Source: Tropicimonas marinistellae (GTDB lineage Bacteria > Pseudomonadota > Alphaproteobacteria > Rhodobacterales > Rhodobacteraceae). From it: 64,000 nucleotides of DNA. The stretch is from contig NZ_LNCI01000009.1 in assembly GCF_001509585.1 (NCBI RefSeq), forward strand, positions 62,001-126,000. Direction: 5' to 3'. The notes under the pieces are model-generated. The model worked only from the letters and a program-made list of their open reading frames with translations. It searched no databases and was not told where the DNA came from. How positions within the stretch are numbered: the first letter of the stretch is position 1; each line of letters opens with the position of its first letter. The position numbers and the translations under genes were made by a program. This document shows positions 45,122-54,925 of this stretch, piece by piece.

Positions 45122-45647
45122 CAGCGCCCGCTCCTCTTCACTACGCCATCGAATTGGAGGATAGCGCAAGCGAAGCGCAGGGAAAGCCCCGTTGGTGCTA
45201 TGCTCCCCGACGGCGGGGCGCCGCGGCGCAAGCCAAGACCCGCGCACTTGATGCCAGTAACGGTAGTTCAAGCCGATTGTCGCCGTGATGGCGTCGACAC
45301 GGCCAGAGGTCTGGGAATCGTCAAATCGATGCGCAGCGACCTCACGCGTCAGGCTGGCGGCATCGGTGACGCGGGTTTAGACGCCAAGACCGCCGAAGTA
45401 CCCCCAGGCATCGCTCAAGTCGGCACCGGCGGCATGGCTGGTGCCGGTGACGGCACAAAGCAATGTGCGGCCAAAGTCGCAGTCACCACGCAACCGCAAC
45501 GTGCTCAGGGAATCGAGATTGCCGGCGCTGGTCACTTTGGACCCGAAATTCGCTTCCGCCCCTGGACATCCGAGCCTGCGACTGTGTTGGCAACAATTCC
45601 TCGCATTCTCCGATTGTCGCCAAATCGGAAACGGTCAGACAGGGTGC
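45122..45647. other. 526-base stretch without a supported gene
   Basis: This lies between the lipoprotein start and the end of the Uup-type gene. It holds a leftward frame from 45633 to 45377 without an ATG; a GTG at 45535 would give 52 residues with a protein-like end (DLSDAWGYFGGLGV) but no ribosome binding site. It could be a remnant or chance. No hairpin with a U tract was found after the Uup gene. Confidence 0.5.
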
Positions 45648-47486
45648 TCAGCCGGCCGCTTTTTCCTCCAACGCCAGCCACTCGTCCTCGGCAGTCGACA
45701 AGGCCTGCTGCCTTTCTACCAGTGCCTCCGACGCCTTGCGGAACTTCAACGGATCCCTGGTGAACAGCTCCGGGTCGGCAAGAAATGCCTCGAGTTTCCC
45801 GATCTCGGCCTCCAGCCGTTCGATCTCGGAAGGAAGCGCCTCCAATCGGTGACGCTCTGTAAAGGTCAGCCCGGCAGCGGTGTCGGTCTTCGGTGTCGGG
45901 GTCGGTTGAGGCTGCGTTGGTTTCTGTGCGGTACCGCGCCCCTGCGTTTTTTCCGGCCGGCTTCCCGTCGAACGCTCACCGCGTTGCGCCCTGTAGTCGC
46001 TCCAACCGCCGGCATAGACCACAGCCCGTCCATCGCCTTCCATGGCAATGGTCGTGGTGGCGATGCGGTCGAGAAAATCGCGGTCGTGGCTGACCAGCAG
46101 CACCGTACCGTCGTAGTCCGATATCAGTTCCTGCAGCAAGTCGAGTGTCTCGATATCCAGATCGTTCGTCGGTTCGTCCAGCACCAGCACATTCGCCGGA
46201 TGGGCGAGGATCTTGGCAAGCAATAACCGCGCCTTCTCACCACCGGACAGAGAGCGGACCGGCGCCCTTGCCTGGGCATCGGAAAACAGGAAATCCTTGA
46301 GATAGCTCACCACGTGCCGCGGCGTGCCGCGCACCATGACCTGATCGCCGCCCCGGCCCTGCACACGCAACGCCTTGTCGCCGGTCAGGCTCTCCCACAA
46401 GGTCGCGTCCGGGTTGAGCTGCGCGCGCGTCTGGTCGAAAACAGCGATTTCGAGGTTCGTGCCAAGCGTCACGCTGCCGGAATCCGGCGCTTCCTGACCG
46501 ATCAGCATCTTCAGGAGCGTTGTCTTGCCTACGCCGTTCGGCCCGACCAGCGCCACACGCTCGCCGCGCTGGATGCGCAGGGAAAACGGCTTCAGGATTA
46601 CATTGTCGTCAAAGGCCTTCTCGATATCCCTCGCCTCGACCACCAGCTTGCCGGAGGCGCGGCCCGTGTCGATGGCCAGATCGGCTGTCCCCTGCCGGCG
46701 GATCTGTGCAGACCGCTCCTCGCGCAACGCCTTCAGCGCCCGAAGCCGTCCCTGGTTGCGTGTCCGCCGGGCGGAAATCCCCTCCACGGCCCACCGCGCT
46801 TCCGCCTTGATCTTGCGATCGAGCTTGTGGCGTGCCTCGTCTTCCTCGGCCCAGACCCGGTCGCGCCATTCCTCGAAGGTGGTGAACCCATGTTCCTGCC
46901 GCCGGACCACCCCCCTGTCGAGCCAAAGCGTCGCCCGCGTCAGCCGGTTCAGGAAAGCCCGGTCGTGGGAAATCAGGACGAAACCGGCTCGCGTCTCCGC
47001 AAGCTGCTCTTCAAGCCAGCCGATCGCCTCGATATCAAGGTGGTTCGTCGGCTCGTCGAGCAACATCAGTTCCGGCGCCTCCGCCAGGAGTTTTGCCAGT
47101 GCCGCGCGCCGCCGCTCGCCGCCCGAGGCGGTCTCCACCGGCCGCGCCAGATCCAGCTTCAGCCCCTCGCCGGCCATTTCCACCCGGTAGGCCTCGCCCT
47201 CGCCCATCCCGCTGGCTGCGAAATCTCCCAGCGTCGCAAAGCCCGCCATCGTCGGGTCTTGCTCCATGTACCCCACATGCACGCCCGGCGGCACGATACG
47301 GCTGCCGGAATCAGGCTCAACGAGCCCCGCCATCACCTTCATCAAGGTCGATTTGCCCGACCCGTTGCGCCCCACCAGCGCCACGCGATCCCCGCCCTGA
47401 ACCACGAGGCCCAGATCGGAGAACACCGGGTCGCCACCGAAGGTCAGCGAGATATCGGAAAGCTGGAGGAGCGGAGCACGTGCCAT
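45648..47486 (-). CDS. uup: ABC-F family ATPase of the Uup type
   Basis: The protein has 612 residues from the ATG at 47486; the frame is open further up but without ABC-F similarity. It carries two ABC domains: GRNGSGKSTLMKVMAG with SGGERRRAALA, and GPNGVGKTTLLKMLIG with LSGGEKARLLLA, both with LLLDEPTNHLD-type Walker B. Then come a Pro/Thr/Gln-rich linker and a C-terminal coiled coil (SEIERLEAEIGKLEAFLAD), the Uup hallmark. Uup acts on ribosomes and DNA-related functions in E. coli. It is the second ABC-F of this window. Confidence 0.94.
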   Translation of the reverse strand: MARAPLLQLSDISLTFGGDPVFSDLGLVVQGGDRVALVGRNGSGKSTLMKVMAGLVEPDSGSRIVPPGVHVGYMEQDPTMAGFATLGDFAASGMGEGEAYRVEMAGEGLKLDLARPVETASGGERRRAALAKLLAEAPELMLLDEPTNHLDIEAIGWLEEQLAETRAGFVLISHDRAFLNRLTRATLWLDRGVVRRQEHGFTTFEEWRDRVWAEEDEARHKLDRKIKAEARWAVEGISARRTRNQGRLRALKALREERSAQIRRQGTADLAIDTGRASGKLVVEARDIEKAFDDNVILKPFSLRIQRGERVALVGPNGVGKTTLLKMLIGQEAPDSGSVTLGTNLEIAVFDQTRAQLNPDATLWESLTGDKALRVQGRGGDQVMVRGTPRHVVSYLKDFLFSDAQARAPVRSLSGGEKARLLLAKILAHPANVLVLDEPTNDLDIETLDLLQELISDYDGTVLLVSHDRDFLDRIATTTIAMEGDGRAVVYAGGWSDYRAQRGERSTGSRPEKTQGRGTAQKPTQPQPTPTPKTDTAAGLTFTERHRLEALPSEIERLEAEIGKLEAFLADPELFTRDPLKFRKASEALVERQQALSTAEDEWLALEEKAAG

Positions 47487-47622
47487 GCGCGCGGGCCTAG
47501 TCGGCACAACACCAACCGTCAATCCGAATGCGCTGTCTTCTGTCGGCAAATATCCTCGGGGGGAGTCCGGGACGCGCGCCCGCGCGGCCAGGACGGGGGG
47601 CAGACAGCCCCCCGCTCCGGAT

Positions 47623-48429
47623 TCAGCCGGCTGCTCCCCGAGCGGCGACATATCGATAGAAGCTGGTTTCCCGCTCCTGACACTGAAACGCCGTGTTGAG
47701 CGCCCGCCGTGCCTCGAACACGCCGATTGCCCGCGCAACGAGCGCCGCCGGCACCCGGGTACGGCCTGCTTGGATACGGCTTGCATAGAGCGAATAGGCG
47801 GCCGCCACCCGGTCGGAAAAACCAGTGTCCCGTGTTACGCTACCTGTCCGCAGGCGCAGTTGGTAGGCTGCCGAGCCGACCGGTGCTTCCCCTCCGCAGA
47901 GTGACAATGCCTCGACCGCATGCAGGACATCCTGCGCCGGCGCCGATGCAAAGGGACCGGCTTGAGAGCGCGGCATCACCGGGTGAAAACTCGCCCCGCT
48001 CCGACCGACATCCTCCAGTGTCAAACGGTCCCCTCCGGGCATGCGCAACAATTCCGTCTCCCCCTCCAGAACAGAGGTCGCGCCAAACGCAACCCCATAC
48101 GCTTGCGCGAGAGGAAGCAATACCGAGAGATAACCGGGTTCCCAGGTGTCGTCGGCATCAAGGAAGGCGGCCCATCGGCCGCGCGCGCAGGTCAGCGCGC
48201 GGTTTCGCGCCGCCCCGGGTCCACTTGCCACCGGGCCGGGTGCACTGAAACGCAGGTTCGGCTGTGAAGGAAGACAGCTGCGGTAATCGGTGCCGTCGTC
48301 CGACGCGATCACAATCTCCACATCCGACGCAGACAAGCCCGCGTCCGCCACGGAAGCGACGGCGCGTCCGATCTGCGCCTGCGCCTTGTAGGCGGGAATA
48401 ATCACCGAGACCGTGGCGTGTGTGCTCAT
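47623..48429 (-). CDS. Family 2 glycosyltransferase
   Basis: The 268-residue protein starts VSVIIPAYKAQAQIGRAVASV, the GT2 N-terminal strand-helix, with DVEIVIASDDGTD (the first Asp region) and the DXD-type AAFLDADDTWEPGY. The C-terminal half is poorly conserved and lacks a membrane anchor, so the sugar and acceptor are unknown. It lies alone between Uup and the HupE genes, without other polysaccharide genes nearby. Confidence 0.9.
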   Translation of the reverse strand: MSTHATVSVIIPAYKAQAQIGRAVASVADAGLSASDVEIVIASDDGTDYRSCLPSQPNLRFSAPGPVASGPGAARNRALTCARGRWAAFLDADDTWEPGYLSVLLPLAQAYGVAFGATSVLEGETELLRMPGGDRLTLEDVGRSGASFHPVMPRSQAGPFASAPAQDVLHAVEALSLCGGEAPVGSAAYQLRLRTGSVTRDTGFSDRVAAAYSLYASRIQAGRTRVPAALVARAIGVFEARRALNTAFQCQERETSFYRYVAARGAAG

Positions 48430-48457
48430 CCGGCATGCCTCAAGTATTCCGCTCCCG

Positions 48458-49072
48458 TCAGGACGCGGTAATGGCGAGCGCCGCCATCATGACGGCGATT
48501 GCGGCGATCCAGGCGGACAGGATACGCAAACCGATCTCGACGTAGGCCCGCTCCGTCCGCCGCCGCAATGCCGAGATGGCCGCGCTGGTGTAAAACACCA
48601 GCGCCAGCATGCCGATAAAACTGCCCGACAGCGTCATGACAGTCGCGCGCAACGGCCCGCTGTCAGGCGTAGAAGCGATGCCCACGAGCCCCCCGACCGC
48701 CGCCGTGACCACAAGAAGCGCGACGGAATGCCCGGAGGGATAAAGCGCTGCCATACCGGCGGAGACAACCGCCAGCACCAGAAGCGCTGGCGTTGTCATC
48801 TCAGGTTCAGCGCCCAACTGACCGGTGGCGATCCCCGCGAGACCGAAAACTGCGCATGTAACGAATGCAGGGACATAGGCCCTCGGCCATGACAATCCCA
48901 GTAGAAACCCCAGGCCGAGCAGAGCGAGAAGCTGCGGATAACTGCCGGCCGGGTGAACCAGGCCCGCATAAAAACCCTCGATTCCCTCGATCGGCGCGTG
49001 CGCACGCGTCGCGGTCGGCGTTACGAGCGCCGCTGATGCAACAATCGCGGTCGCGCGCAAGCGCTCATGCAT
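48458..49072 (-). CDS. HupE/UreJ family membrane protein (second of pair)
   Basis: The 204-residue protein begins with a signal-type segment ending TRAHAPIEGIEGFYAGLVHPAGSY (in parts), then has six or seven membrane helices. The histidine just after the likely cleavage site and the GFYAGLVHP motif are HupE/UreJ marks, a family linked to nickel or cobalt uptake. It differs clearly from its upstream paralogue (GFVSGFTHPILGWDH), whose gene overlaps its start by 8 bases. A C-terminal RRRTERAYVEIG segment precedes the last helix. No hydrogenase or urease genes are nearby. Confidence 0.88.
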   Translation of the reverse strand: MHERLRATAIVASAALVTPTATRAHAPIEGIEGFYAGLVHPAGSYPQLLALLGLGFLLGLSWPRAYVPAFVTCAVFGLAGIATGQLGAEPEMTTPALLVLAVVSAGMAALYPSGHSVALLVVTAAVGGLVGIASTPDSGPLRATVMTLSGSFIGMLALVFYTSAAISALRRRTERAYVEIGLRILSAWIAAIAVMMAALAITAS

Positions 49073-49664
49073 AGCCGAATAGGAACGCCGCGCCCACGGC
49101 GGATATCACCACGCCGCCGGCGCGGATCGCCACCGTGCCCGCGGGCCAGCGCACCAGCAATCCGAAAGCGATACCGATCAGATGCAAGAGACCGGTTGCC
49201 ACCACGAATCCAACGCCATAGGCAAGCGGGTTGGCGGCCTCCGGCAGTTCGGCGCCATGGGCATAGCCATGGAAGATGGCGAAGAGCCCCACGATGGCGC
49301 CGGCCAGCCACAGCGGGAGCCGAACAGCCAACGCAATCAACATGCCGAGCACGATTGCCGAGGAGGCGATGCCAGCCTCGACGGCGGGGATCGGTACGCC
49401 GGCGACGCCGAGCGCTGCGCCGAAAGCCATGACCAGCGGGAAAATGACTGGTAGGAGCCAGATTGCCGGAGCCCCGAGGAATGCCCCCCAAAGACCCACC
49501 GCAACCATCGCGACCACATGGTCCCAGCCAAGGATCGGATGCGTGAAGCCGCTCACGAATCCGCCGGCCATTCCGGCCTCGGTATGGGCGAATGCGAGTG
49601 CCGGGAAAGCACAGAGAACTACGGCGCCAGCAATCGTGCGGATACATCTGAATCGAGAAGTCAT
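49065..49664 (-). CDS. HupE/UreJ family nickel-uptake-type membrane protein
   Basis: The protein has 199 residues from the ATG at 49664. A signal peptide (about 1-27, ending PALAFAHTEAG) is followed by GGFVSGFTHPILGWDHVVAMVAVG, the canonical HupE/UreJ metal-entry motif, then six membrane segments with a second histidine motif FAIFHGYAHGAELP. Members transport nickel for hydrogenase or urease maturation, or possibly cobalt. It is the first gene of a tandem pair. Confidence 0.92.
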   Translation of the reverse strand: MTSRFRCIRTIAGAVVLCAFPALAFAHTEAGMAGGFVSGFTHPILGWDHVVAMVAVGLWGAFLGAPAIWLLPVIFPLVMAFGAALGVAGVPIPAVEAGIASSAIVLGMLIALAVRLPLWLAGAIVGLFAIFHGYAHGAELPEAANPLAYGVGFVVATGLLHLIGIAFGLLVRWPAGTVAIRAGGVVISAVGAAFLFGYA

Positions 49665-49790
49665 GTCATCCCCCACGCAGCGGTCTGAATACCTCCCGCG
49701 AGCCTAGCGCCGCAGGTCGAACGTGGCCACCGAAAACACCGCAAGGTACCGCGAGGACAACGTGCATCTTCCCGCGCAGGCCGTCATGGT

Positions 49791-50522
49791 TTAACCGGCC
49801 ACCGACCGCAGAAGGCGCTTCCGTGCCGGCGGGATCGCCCGGATTTCCAACCCGGTGAACACGTGTAACGTGTTCAGATCGCGGTCCACCACTGCGTGAT
49901 CGCTCACCCATCCGCCCATCAATAGATAGGTCCGCAGTAGCGGCGGCATTCCCCGTATCGCGCGTTTGAGGTCCGGCTTGCGCCGCAGCCGTTGCGCAAA
50001 TCGGAAAACATTGGGTGCTTTGACCCGCGGCAGCCACCGCTTTGGCGCCAGATGCCGCTCCTTGAGGAGTGCGAAGGCGTCCATGTAGGCTTCCGCCTCC
50101 GTGCCATGGAACGAGGAACACCCAAAAAGCATCTCCACCCCCTCCGAGTCCACATAGGTGGTCATCCCTCCCCAGGCGACTCGCAGAATGTCTGGATCAT
50201 TGCGATCAGGATGGATGCAAAAGCGGCCCATCTCCACCATCGGCCCTTGAAACTCCTGCAAGGCGGAGAGCTCATAGTATTGCGCCGAATAGCTGCGGCC
50301 AATTTCCCGTCCGGCCGTCAGCGGCAGCAGCCGGAAGGTGCAGACGAGATCACCAGACCGGATTTCCTCCACCAGCACGTGACTGCATATGTCGTCGAAC
50401 GCGTCGCGATCCAGTCCCACCCCGCCGCGGAAACAAAACGCACGCAGCGCCAGCGCGGCCTCTACATCGGCCGGGCTCTCGGCAAGGCGGGCCGCGTACC
50501 GGCCCTTGCGCAGTTTGAGCAT
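49791..50522 (-). CDS. olsB: L-ornithine N-alpha-acyltransferase (OlsB-type)
   Basis: The 243-residue protein matches OlsB: start [21 protein letters not shown], then [20 protein letters not shown] and the acyl-chain region HLAPKRWLP. OlsB transfers a 3-hydroxyacyl group from acyl-ACP to ornithine to form lyso-ornithine lipid, a phosphorus-free membrane lipid precursor. The partner OlsA is not in the window. It is a lone leftward gene, divergent from msrB. Confidence 0.9.
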   Translation of the reverse strand: MLKLRKGRYAARLAESPADVEAALALRAFCFRGGVGLDRDAFDDICSHVLVEEIRSGDLVCTFRLLPLTAGREIGRSYSAQYYELSALQEFQGPMVEMGRFCIHPDRNDPDILRVAWGGMTTYVDSEGVEMLFGCSSFHGTEAEAYMDAFALLKERHLAPKRWLPRVKAPNVFRFAQRLRRKPDLKRAIRGMPPLLRTYLLMGGWVSDHAVVDRDLNTLHVFTGLEIRAIPPARKRLLRSVAG

Positions 50523-50715
50523 GTCGAGGCACCTCCGCCACCGGGCGGACGTCGTTGACCGCCCCGCTGAAATTTGGGTCCGCGATCAATTGCATGCAAG
50601 ACATGACGGGAAATTGACATGCGCGGTCAGCGGCATCGCGTTTCTGCAACGGAGCTGGCACTGTGGCAAAAAGGCCCCATATCAGAGGTCCAACGGTAGG
50701 CGACAGGAGCCCAAG

Positions 50716-51126
50716 ATGACGGACAAGGTAACGAAAACGGACGCGGAATGGAAAGCCAGGCTGGGCGATCTCGGATACGAGGTCATGCGCAACCACGGCA
50801 CCGAACGCCCGTTCACCCACGACGAGTTTTCATCCGCTCCCGGTACGTTTCGTTGCGCCGGTTGCGGCGCCCCGCTGTTTTCACAGGACGACAAATTCGA
50901 TGCCGGCTGTGGCTGGCCAAGTTTCACCCGCCCACAGAGCGAAGCCGGAATCGGCGAAAGCCAGGACGATCGCTACGGGATGCGGCGTACCGAGGTGCAT
51001 TGCAGCCGCTGCGATGGCCATTTGGGTCATGTCTTTCCGGACGGGCCTGCTCCCACCGGGCTGCGATATTGCATCAACGGCGTAGCGCTGGACTTCGTTG
51101 CGGATGGTGAAGACACGCCGGATTGA
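50716..51126 (+). CDS. msrB: Peptide-methionine (R)-S-oxide reductase MsrB
   Basis: The protein has 136 residues from the ATG at 50716 with AGGAG upstream. Two CxxC zinc pairs (CAGCGAPLF and [12 protein letters not shown]) and the catalytic cysteine in [11 protein letters not shown] are present, as is the substrate-site CGWPSF. It reduces methionine-R-sulfoxide in proteins or free. It is probably monocistronic; the next gene is convergent. Confidence 0.97.
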   Translation: MTDKVTKTDAEWKARLGDLGYEVMRNHGTERPFTHDEFSSAPGTFRCAGCGAPLFSQDDKFDAGCGWPSFTRPQSEAGIGESQDDRYGMRRTEVHCSRCDGHLGHVFPDGPAPTGLRYCINGVALDFVADGEDTPD

Positions 51127-51198
51127 ACCCCGAGGGGTGCACCGGCGCCGTATCAAGAGCCTGCGGCGTGACCGCCCATGCAAGGCGCGGGAGAACGG

Positions 51199-51642
51199 CT
51201 AGAGATTCTCGCCGATCTCGAATCGGCCCACGTTGCCAAAGAGTTGCGACAGGAACCCAAGCCCTTGCACGTTGCTGTCGGTCACTCGCCGCGACAACGC
51301 GACGACGTTTCCGTCTTCCAGCGCGAACCGCTCGACGTTGGATACCACCCCGTTGCGATCGAAGCTGATCGCCACGATCTGGCGATCGACGATTTCAGGT
51401 TCGTGGTAGGTGTAGGTCCGCATACGCTGTGAAACGTAGTAATACCCGGTATCCCGCAGAACGCCCGACGATGACGGGGTTCCGACCGAATCGGCAACGG
51501 TATCCCGGGTATCCACCCCGACGACAATTTCGGCGAGATCGTCGTCGGACGGCACGTAGCCATGGTCACGGTAAAGCGGCGTACACCCAGAAAATGCGAG
51601 CAATGCAGCCGTGGCACAAAGTGCCCGAACCGATCGGCCCAT
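51199..51642 (-). CDS. bamE: BamE/SmpA outer-membrane lipoprotein
   Basis: The protein has 147 residues from the ATG at 51642 (earlier ATGs at 51666 and 51678 are possible). A lipobox with Cys20 (LLAFSGC) follows the signal. The SmpA/OmlA domain is seen in VGVDTRDTVADSVGTPSSSG and TYTYHEPEIVDRQIVAISFD. BamE is a lipoprotein of the BAM complex that inserts outer-membrane beta-barrels. It is divergent from the yceD gene. Confidence 0.9.
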   Translation of the reverse strand: MGRSVRALCATAALLAFSGCTPLYRDHGYVPSDDDLAEIVVGVDTRDTVADSVGTPSSSGVLRDTGYYYVSQRMRTYTYHEPEIVDRQIVAISFDRNGVVSNVERFALEDGNVVALSRRVTDSNVQGLGFLSQLFGNVGRFEIGENL

Positions 51643-51751
51643 CACCGCACGGCGCTGCCTTGCCATCACTGCCCTCATGTCGTGTACCAGTCGAATTGCC
51701 TTCCGGCTTATATCAATGGCATCCTTTTCTTCAAGAAAGGAACTCCACCTG

Positions 51752-52291
51752 ATGAATGCAAGCGATGCTCCCTACCTGCTTCGGTTGAGGCAGCTTCCGA
51801 CCACCGGACCGACGACGTTCGATCTGGAACCGGATGCCGACGCGCGGGCCGACCTCTCGGCCGAATTGGATCTTCTGGACTTGCGCAAGCTGCGTATGAA
51901 GGGGCGGATTATGCCCGATGGCGCGCGCAACTGGAGGCTCGAAGCCGAGCTGGGCGCGACCGCCGTACAGCCATGCGCGGTCACGCTCGCCCCTGTTACA
52001 ACGCGCGTCGATGTACCAGTTCTGAGGCGATACCTGGCCGATTACGTCGCGCCCGACGAGGCCGAGACTGAAGTTCCGGAGGACGACAGTATCGAGCCGC
52101 TGCCGGAAGCAGTGGACCTGTTTCTGGTATTGGCGGAGTCGTTGGCGCTCGCACTGCCGGACTACCCGCGTGCCGATGGGGTCGAACTGGGCGAGGCTGT
52201 CTATTCCGAACCAGGAACGGAGCCATTGCGGGACGCCGACGTGAAGCCCTTTGCGGGGCTCGCGGAACTGAAGAAGAAACTCGAAGGCTGA
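51752..52291 (+). CDS. yceD: YceD / DUF177 family protein (23S rRNA accumulation)
   Basis: The protein has 179 residues from the ATG at 51752. The conserved cysteine lies in VQPCAVTLAPVTTRVD, followed by an acidic tail region and the C-terminal FAGLAELKKKLEG. Bacterial YceD sits just upstream of rpmF and affects 23S rRNA processing. Here it precedes rpmF by 204 bases, and a separate promoter for rpmF seems possible. Confidence 0.9.
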   Translation: MNASDAPYLLRLRQLPTTGPTTFDLEPDADARADLSAELDLLDLRKLRMKGRIMPDGARNWRLEAELGATAVQPCAVTLAPVTTRVDVPVLRRYLADYVAPDEAETEVPEDDSIEPLPEAVDLFLVLAESLALALPDYPRADGVELGEAVYSEPGTEPLRDADVKPFAGLAELKKKLEG

Positions 52292-52352
52292 ACATGCTGG
52301 GCGAGTCGGTGCTGCGTGTCGGGCGAAGTTCGTCTCTAGGCACGCGACTCAC

Positions 52353-52380
52353 TTGCATCCGAGTCGAAAATGCGTATGTT
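52353..52380 (+). promoter_or_regulatory. Putative promoter of rpmF-plsX-fabH
   Basis: TTGCAT (52353-52358) and TATGTT (52375-52380) are separated by 16 bases. The resulting leader to rpmF would be about 110 bases. Support is moderate because the -10 element is imperfect. Confidence 0.35.
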
Positions 52381-52495
52381 CCGGCAACTTCCACACACCC
52401 TTGAACGGGACGTGCACCCGGCGTATGAGGCGCCGATACACGAAACAATTGCCGCCGGGGCAGTCCCGCACGGCCAAAAGCACCGAGGTTGAGAC

Positions 52496-52702
52496 ATGGC
52501 TGTCCCTCAGAATAAGATCACCAAGTCGCGCCGCAACATGCGCCGCTCGCATGATGCCCTTTCGGGCGCGAACCCCAACGAATGCTCCAATTGTGGCGAG
52601 CTGAAGCGCCCGCACCACGTTTGTGGCGCCTGCGGCCACTACGACGACCGCGAGGTCGTTGCGCTGGTTGACGAGATCGATATCGACGAGGACGCTGCCT
52701 GA
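52496..52702 (+). CDS. rpmF: 50S ribosomal protein L32
   Basis: This 68-residue protein starts [19 protein letters not shown], the standard L32 N-terminus. It carries the zinc-ribbon form with CSNCGELK and [11 protein letters not shown], so this is the C+ (zinc-binding) version. It is a component of the large ribosomal subunit. It heads the rpmF-plsX-fabH group, the common bacterial order. Confidence 0.98.
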   Translation: MAVPQNKITKSRRNMRRSHDALSGANPNECSNCGELKRPHHVCGACGHYDDREVVALVDEIDIDEDAA

Positions 52703-52737
52703 GCCGTACCGGACAGGCATCCAAAGGCGTATTGCCG

Positions 52738-53829
52738 ATGACACCCGACGCGCAGGTCCACCTGCCGGCCGCGATTCCCGCTGAACTCGCCGGACGTGTC
52801 GTGATCTCGGTCGACGCCATGGGCGGGGACCGCGGACCCGCCGCGGTCGTCGCCGGCTGCGCGAAATCTGCCCGCAAGAATCCCGACATCGGGTTTATCC
52901 TTCACGGACGCCGCGACGAACTCGAACCGCTTGTTGCCAAGCGCCACCTTGGAGCGTGCTGCGTGATCCGGGATGCGCCCGATGTCGTGACGATGGACAC
53001 CAAACCCTCCATCGTCATGCGCCGTGGCAAGGGCACCTCGATGTGGTCCGCCATCGATTCGGTCCGCAACAACGAAGCCACCGTTGCCGTGAGCTGCGGG
53101 AACACCGGCGCATTGATGGCGCTCTCCATGGTACGGTTGCGGAAGCTACCGGGCGTCAACCGGCCAGCAATCGCTTGCCTTTGGCCCTCACGCAGCGAAA
53201 CCGGCTACGCAGTCATGCTGGACGTGGGTGCGGACATCCGTGCCGATGAGGGCGACTTGCTGCAATATGCGCTCATGGGCGCGTCCTATGCCCGCAACGG
53301 CCTCAACGTTTCACGCCCACGTGTAGGCTTGCTGAACGTGGGAACCGAAGAGCACAAGGGACGCGCCGAACTCAAGGCAGCACACAGTTTGATCGCCGAG
53401 GCTGCGCCCGACGCGGACTACGAATTCATCGGCTTTGTAGAAGGCGGCGACATCCCCCGCGGGGGCGTTGACGTGATCGTAACGGACGGTTTCACCGGAA
53501 ATGTCGCGCTCAAGACAGCCGAAGGCACCGCGTCGCTCATCCGCGTACTGCTGAAGGAGGCCTTTCAGCATACGATCCTGAGCAGGATCGCCGCCCTGCT
53601 GGCGATGACCTCCATGCGGCGCCTCGCCAAGCGGACAGATCCGCGCCGGGTTAACGGCGGCGTTTTCCTCGGCCTCAACGGCACGATCGTCAAGTCTCAT
53701 GGGTCTGCAGATGCCACGGGCGTCTCCGCGGCGATCAAACTTGCGTTCCAATTGGCACAGGCTGGTTTTTCCGACCGTCTTGCTGCCCGGGTGGCCTCGA
53801 CCTCCCCTCTGCGACAGGATATGCCGTGA
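52738..53829 (+). CDS. plsX: Phosphate acyltransferase PlsX
   Basis: The protein has 363 residues from the ATG at 52738; a TTG at 52732 is less likely. The family start VVISVDAMGGDRGP is present, as are SCGNTGALMALSM and GNVALKTAEGTASL. PlsX makes acyl-phosphate from acyl-ACP for phospholipid synthesis. It follows rpmF by 35 bases and precedes fabH by 55. Confidence 0.97.
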   Translation: MTPDAQVHLPAAIPAELAGRVVISVDAMGGDRGPAAVVAGCAKSARKNPDIGFILHGRRDELEPLVAKRHLGACCVIRDAPDVVTMDTKPSIVMRRGKGTSMWSAIDSVRNNEATVAVSCGNTGALMALSMVRLRKLPGVNRPAIACLWPSRSETGYAVMLDVGADIRADEGDLLQYALMGASYARNGLNVSRPRVGLLNVGTEEHKGRAELKAAHSLIAEAAPDADYEFIGFVEGGDIPRGGVDVIVTDGFTGNVALKTAEGTASLIRVLLKEAFQHTILSRIAALLAMTSMRRLAKRTDPRRVNGGVFLGLNGTIVKSHGSADATGVSAAIKLAFQLAQAGFSDRLAARVASTSPLRQDMP

Positions 53830-53884
53830 CGCAGCGTTCTCGCCGAGTGTGGCAGGACGAACAAGATGAACAAGGCAGGTGGAA

Positions 53885-54859
53885 ATGCTGGTCAGAGCCG
53901 TGGTCCGCGGGGTGGGCCATTACCTCCCCGAACGAATCGTCGAGAACTCTGAGTTCGAGAAATCTCTGGACACCTCCGACGAGTGGATCCGATCACGTTC
54001 CGGAATCGAGCGGCGCCACTTTGCCGCTCCCGGCGAAACCACGTCCGATCTCGCGGCGAACGCCGCGCGTGCCGCGCTGCACGATGCGGGTATGGAACCG
54101 GGAGATATCGATGCCATCGTGCTCGCGACCTCCACCCCCGACCTGACGTTCCCGTCGGCCGCCACGATGGTGCAGGACAAGCTTGGGATGACGAACGGCT
54201 TCGCGTTCGATGTACAGGCGGTCTGCGCCGGGTTTGTCTTCGCGCTTGCGAATGCCAACGCGCTGGTCCTCTCGGGTCAAGCGAAGCGCGTATTGGTGAT
54301 CGGCGCTGAAACATTCAGCCGCATCCTCGATATGAATGACCGCGCGACCTGCGTTCTCTTCGGTGACGGCGCGGGCGCGCTGGTGCTCGAAGCGCAGGAC
54401 GGCTCGGGCAGTTCCGATGACCGCGGTATTCTGGCAACCGATCTCAACTCCGACGGCCGCTACCGAGATCTGCTTTATGTGGACGGCGGTGTGTCGACGA
54501 CCGGCTCCAGCGGCGTGCTAAAAATGCAGGGCAAGGAGGTGTTCCGGCACGCGGTCGAAAAGCTCGCCACAACCGCACATACTGCGCTGGATAAGGCGGG
54601 TCTGACCGGTGATGACGTAGACTGGATCGTGCCCCACCAGGCCAACCTTCGGATAATCAAGGGAACGGCCAACCGCATGAGAGTCCCGATGGACCGCGTG
54701 ATCCTGACGGTACAGGATCACGGAAATACCTCGGCCGCTTCGATTCCCCTGGCGCTCTCGACCGGCGCGCACGACGGCCGCATCAAACCTGGACAGCTCG
54801 TCGTCACCGAGGCGATTGGTGGCGGTCTCGCCTGGGGTGCCGTAGCGTTACGCTGGTAG
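53885..54859 (+). CDS. fabH: Beta-ketoacyl-ACP synthase III
   Basis: The protein has 324 residues from the ATG at 53885, inside AGGTGGAAATG. The catalytic triad is visible: Cys114 in DVQAVCAGF, His in IVPHQANLRI and Asn in DHGNTSAASIP. FabH condenses acetyl-CoA with malonyl-ACP to start fatty-acid synthesis. It follows plsX. A GTG two codons upstream is an alternative start. Confidence 0.97.
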   Translation: MLVRAVVRGVGHYLPERIVENSEFEKSLDTSDEWIRSRSGIERRHFAAPGETTSDLAANAARAALHDAGMEPGDIDAIVLATSTPDLTFPSAATMVQDKLGMTNGFAFDVQAVCAGFVFALANANALVLSGQAKRVLVIGAETFSRILDMNDRATCVLFGDGAGALVLEAQDGSGSSDDRGILATDLNSDGRYRDLLYVDGGVSTTGSSGVLKMQGKEVFRHAVEKLATTAHTALDKAGLTGDDVDWIVPHQANLRIIKGTANRMRVPMDRVILTVQDHGNTSAASIPLALSTGAHDGRIKPGQLVVTEAIGGGLAWGAVALRW

Positions 54860-54925
54860 TGCAATCGAGCGGGATAGTGTTTGTTTTCAGCGTCTTGCGC
54901 GAAAAAACTCACCAAAACACCGTCT

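Noticed and set aside
44636-45763. A 375-codon rightward frame over the lipoprotein and the stretch before Uup
   Set aside because: Composition is rich in Arg and Pro. It is antisense to a lipoprotein with a clear signal and lipobox.
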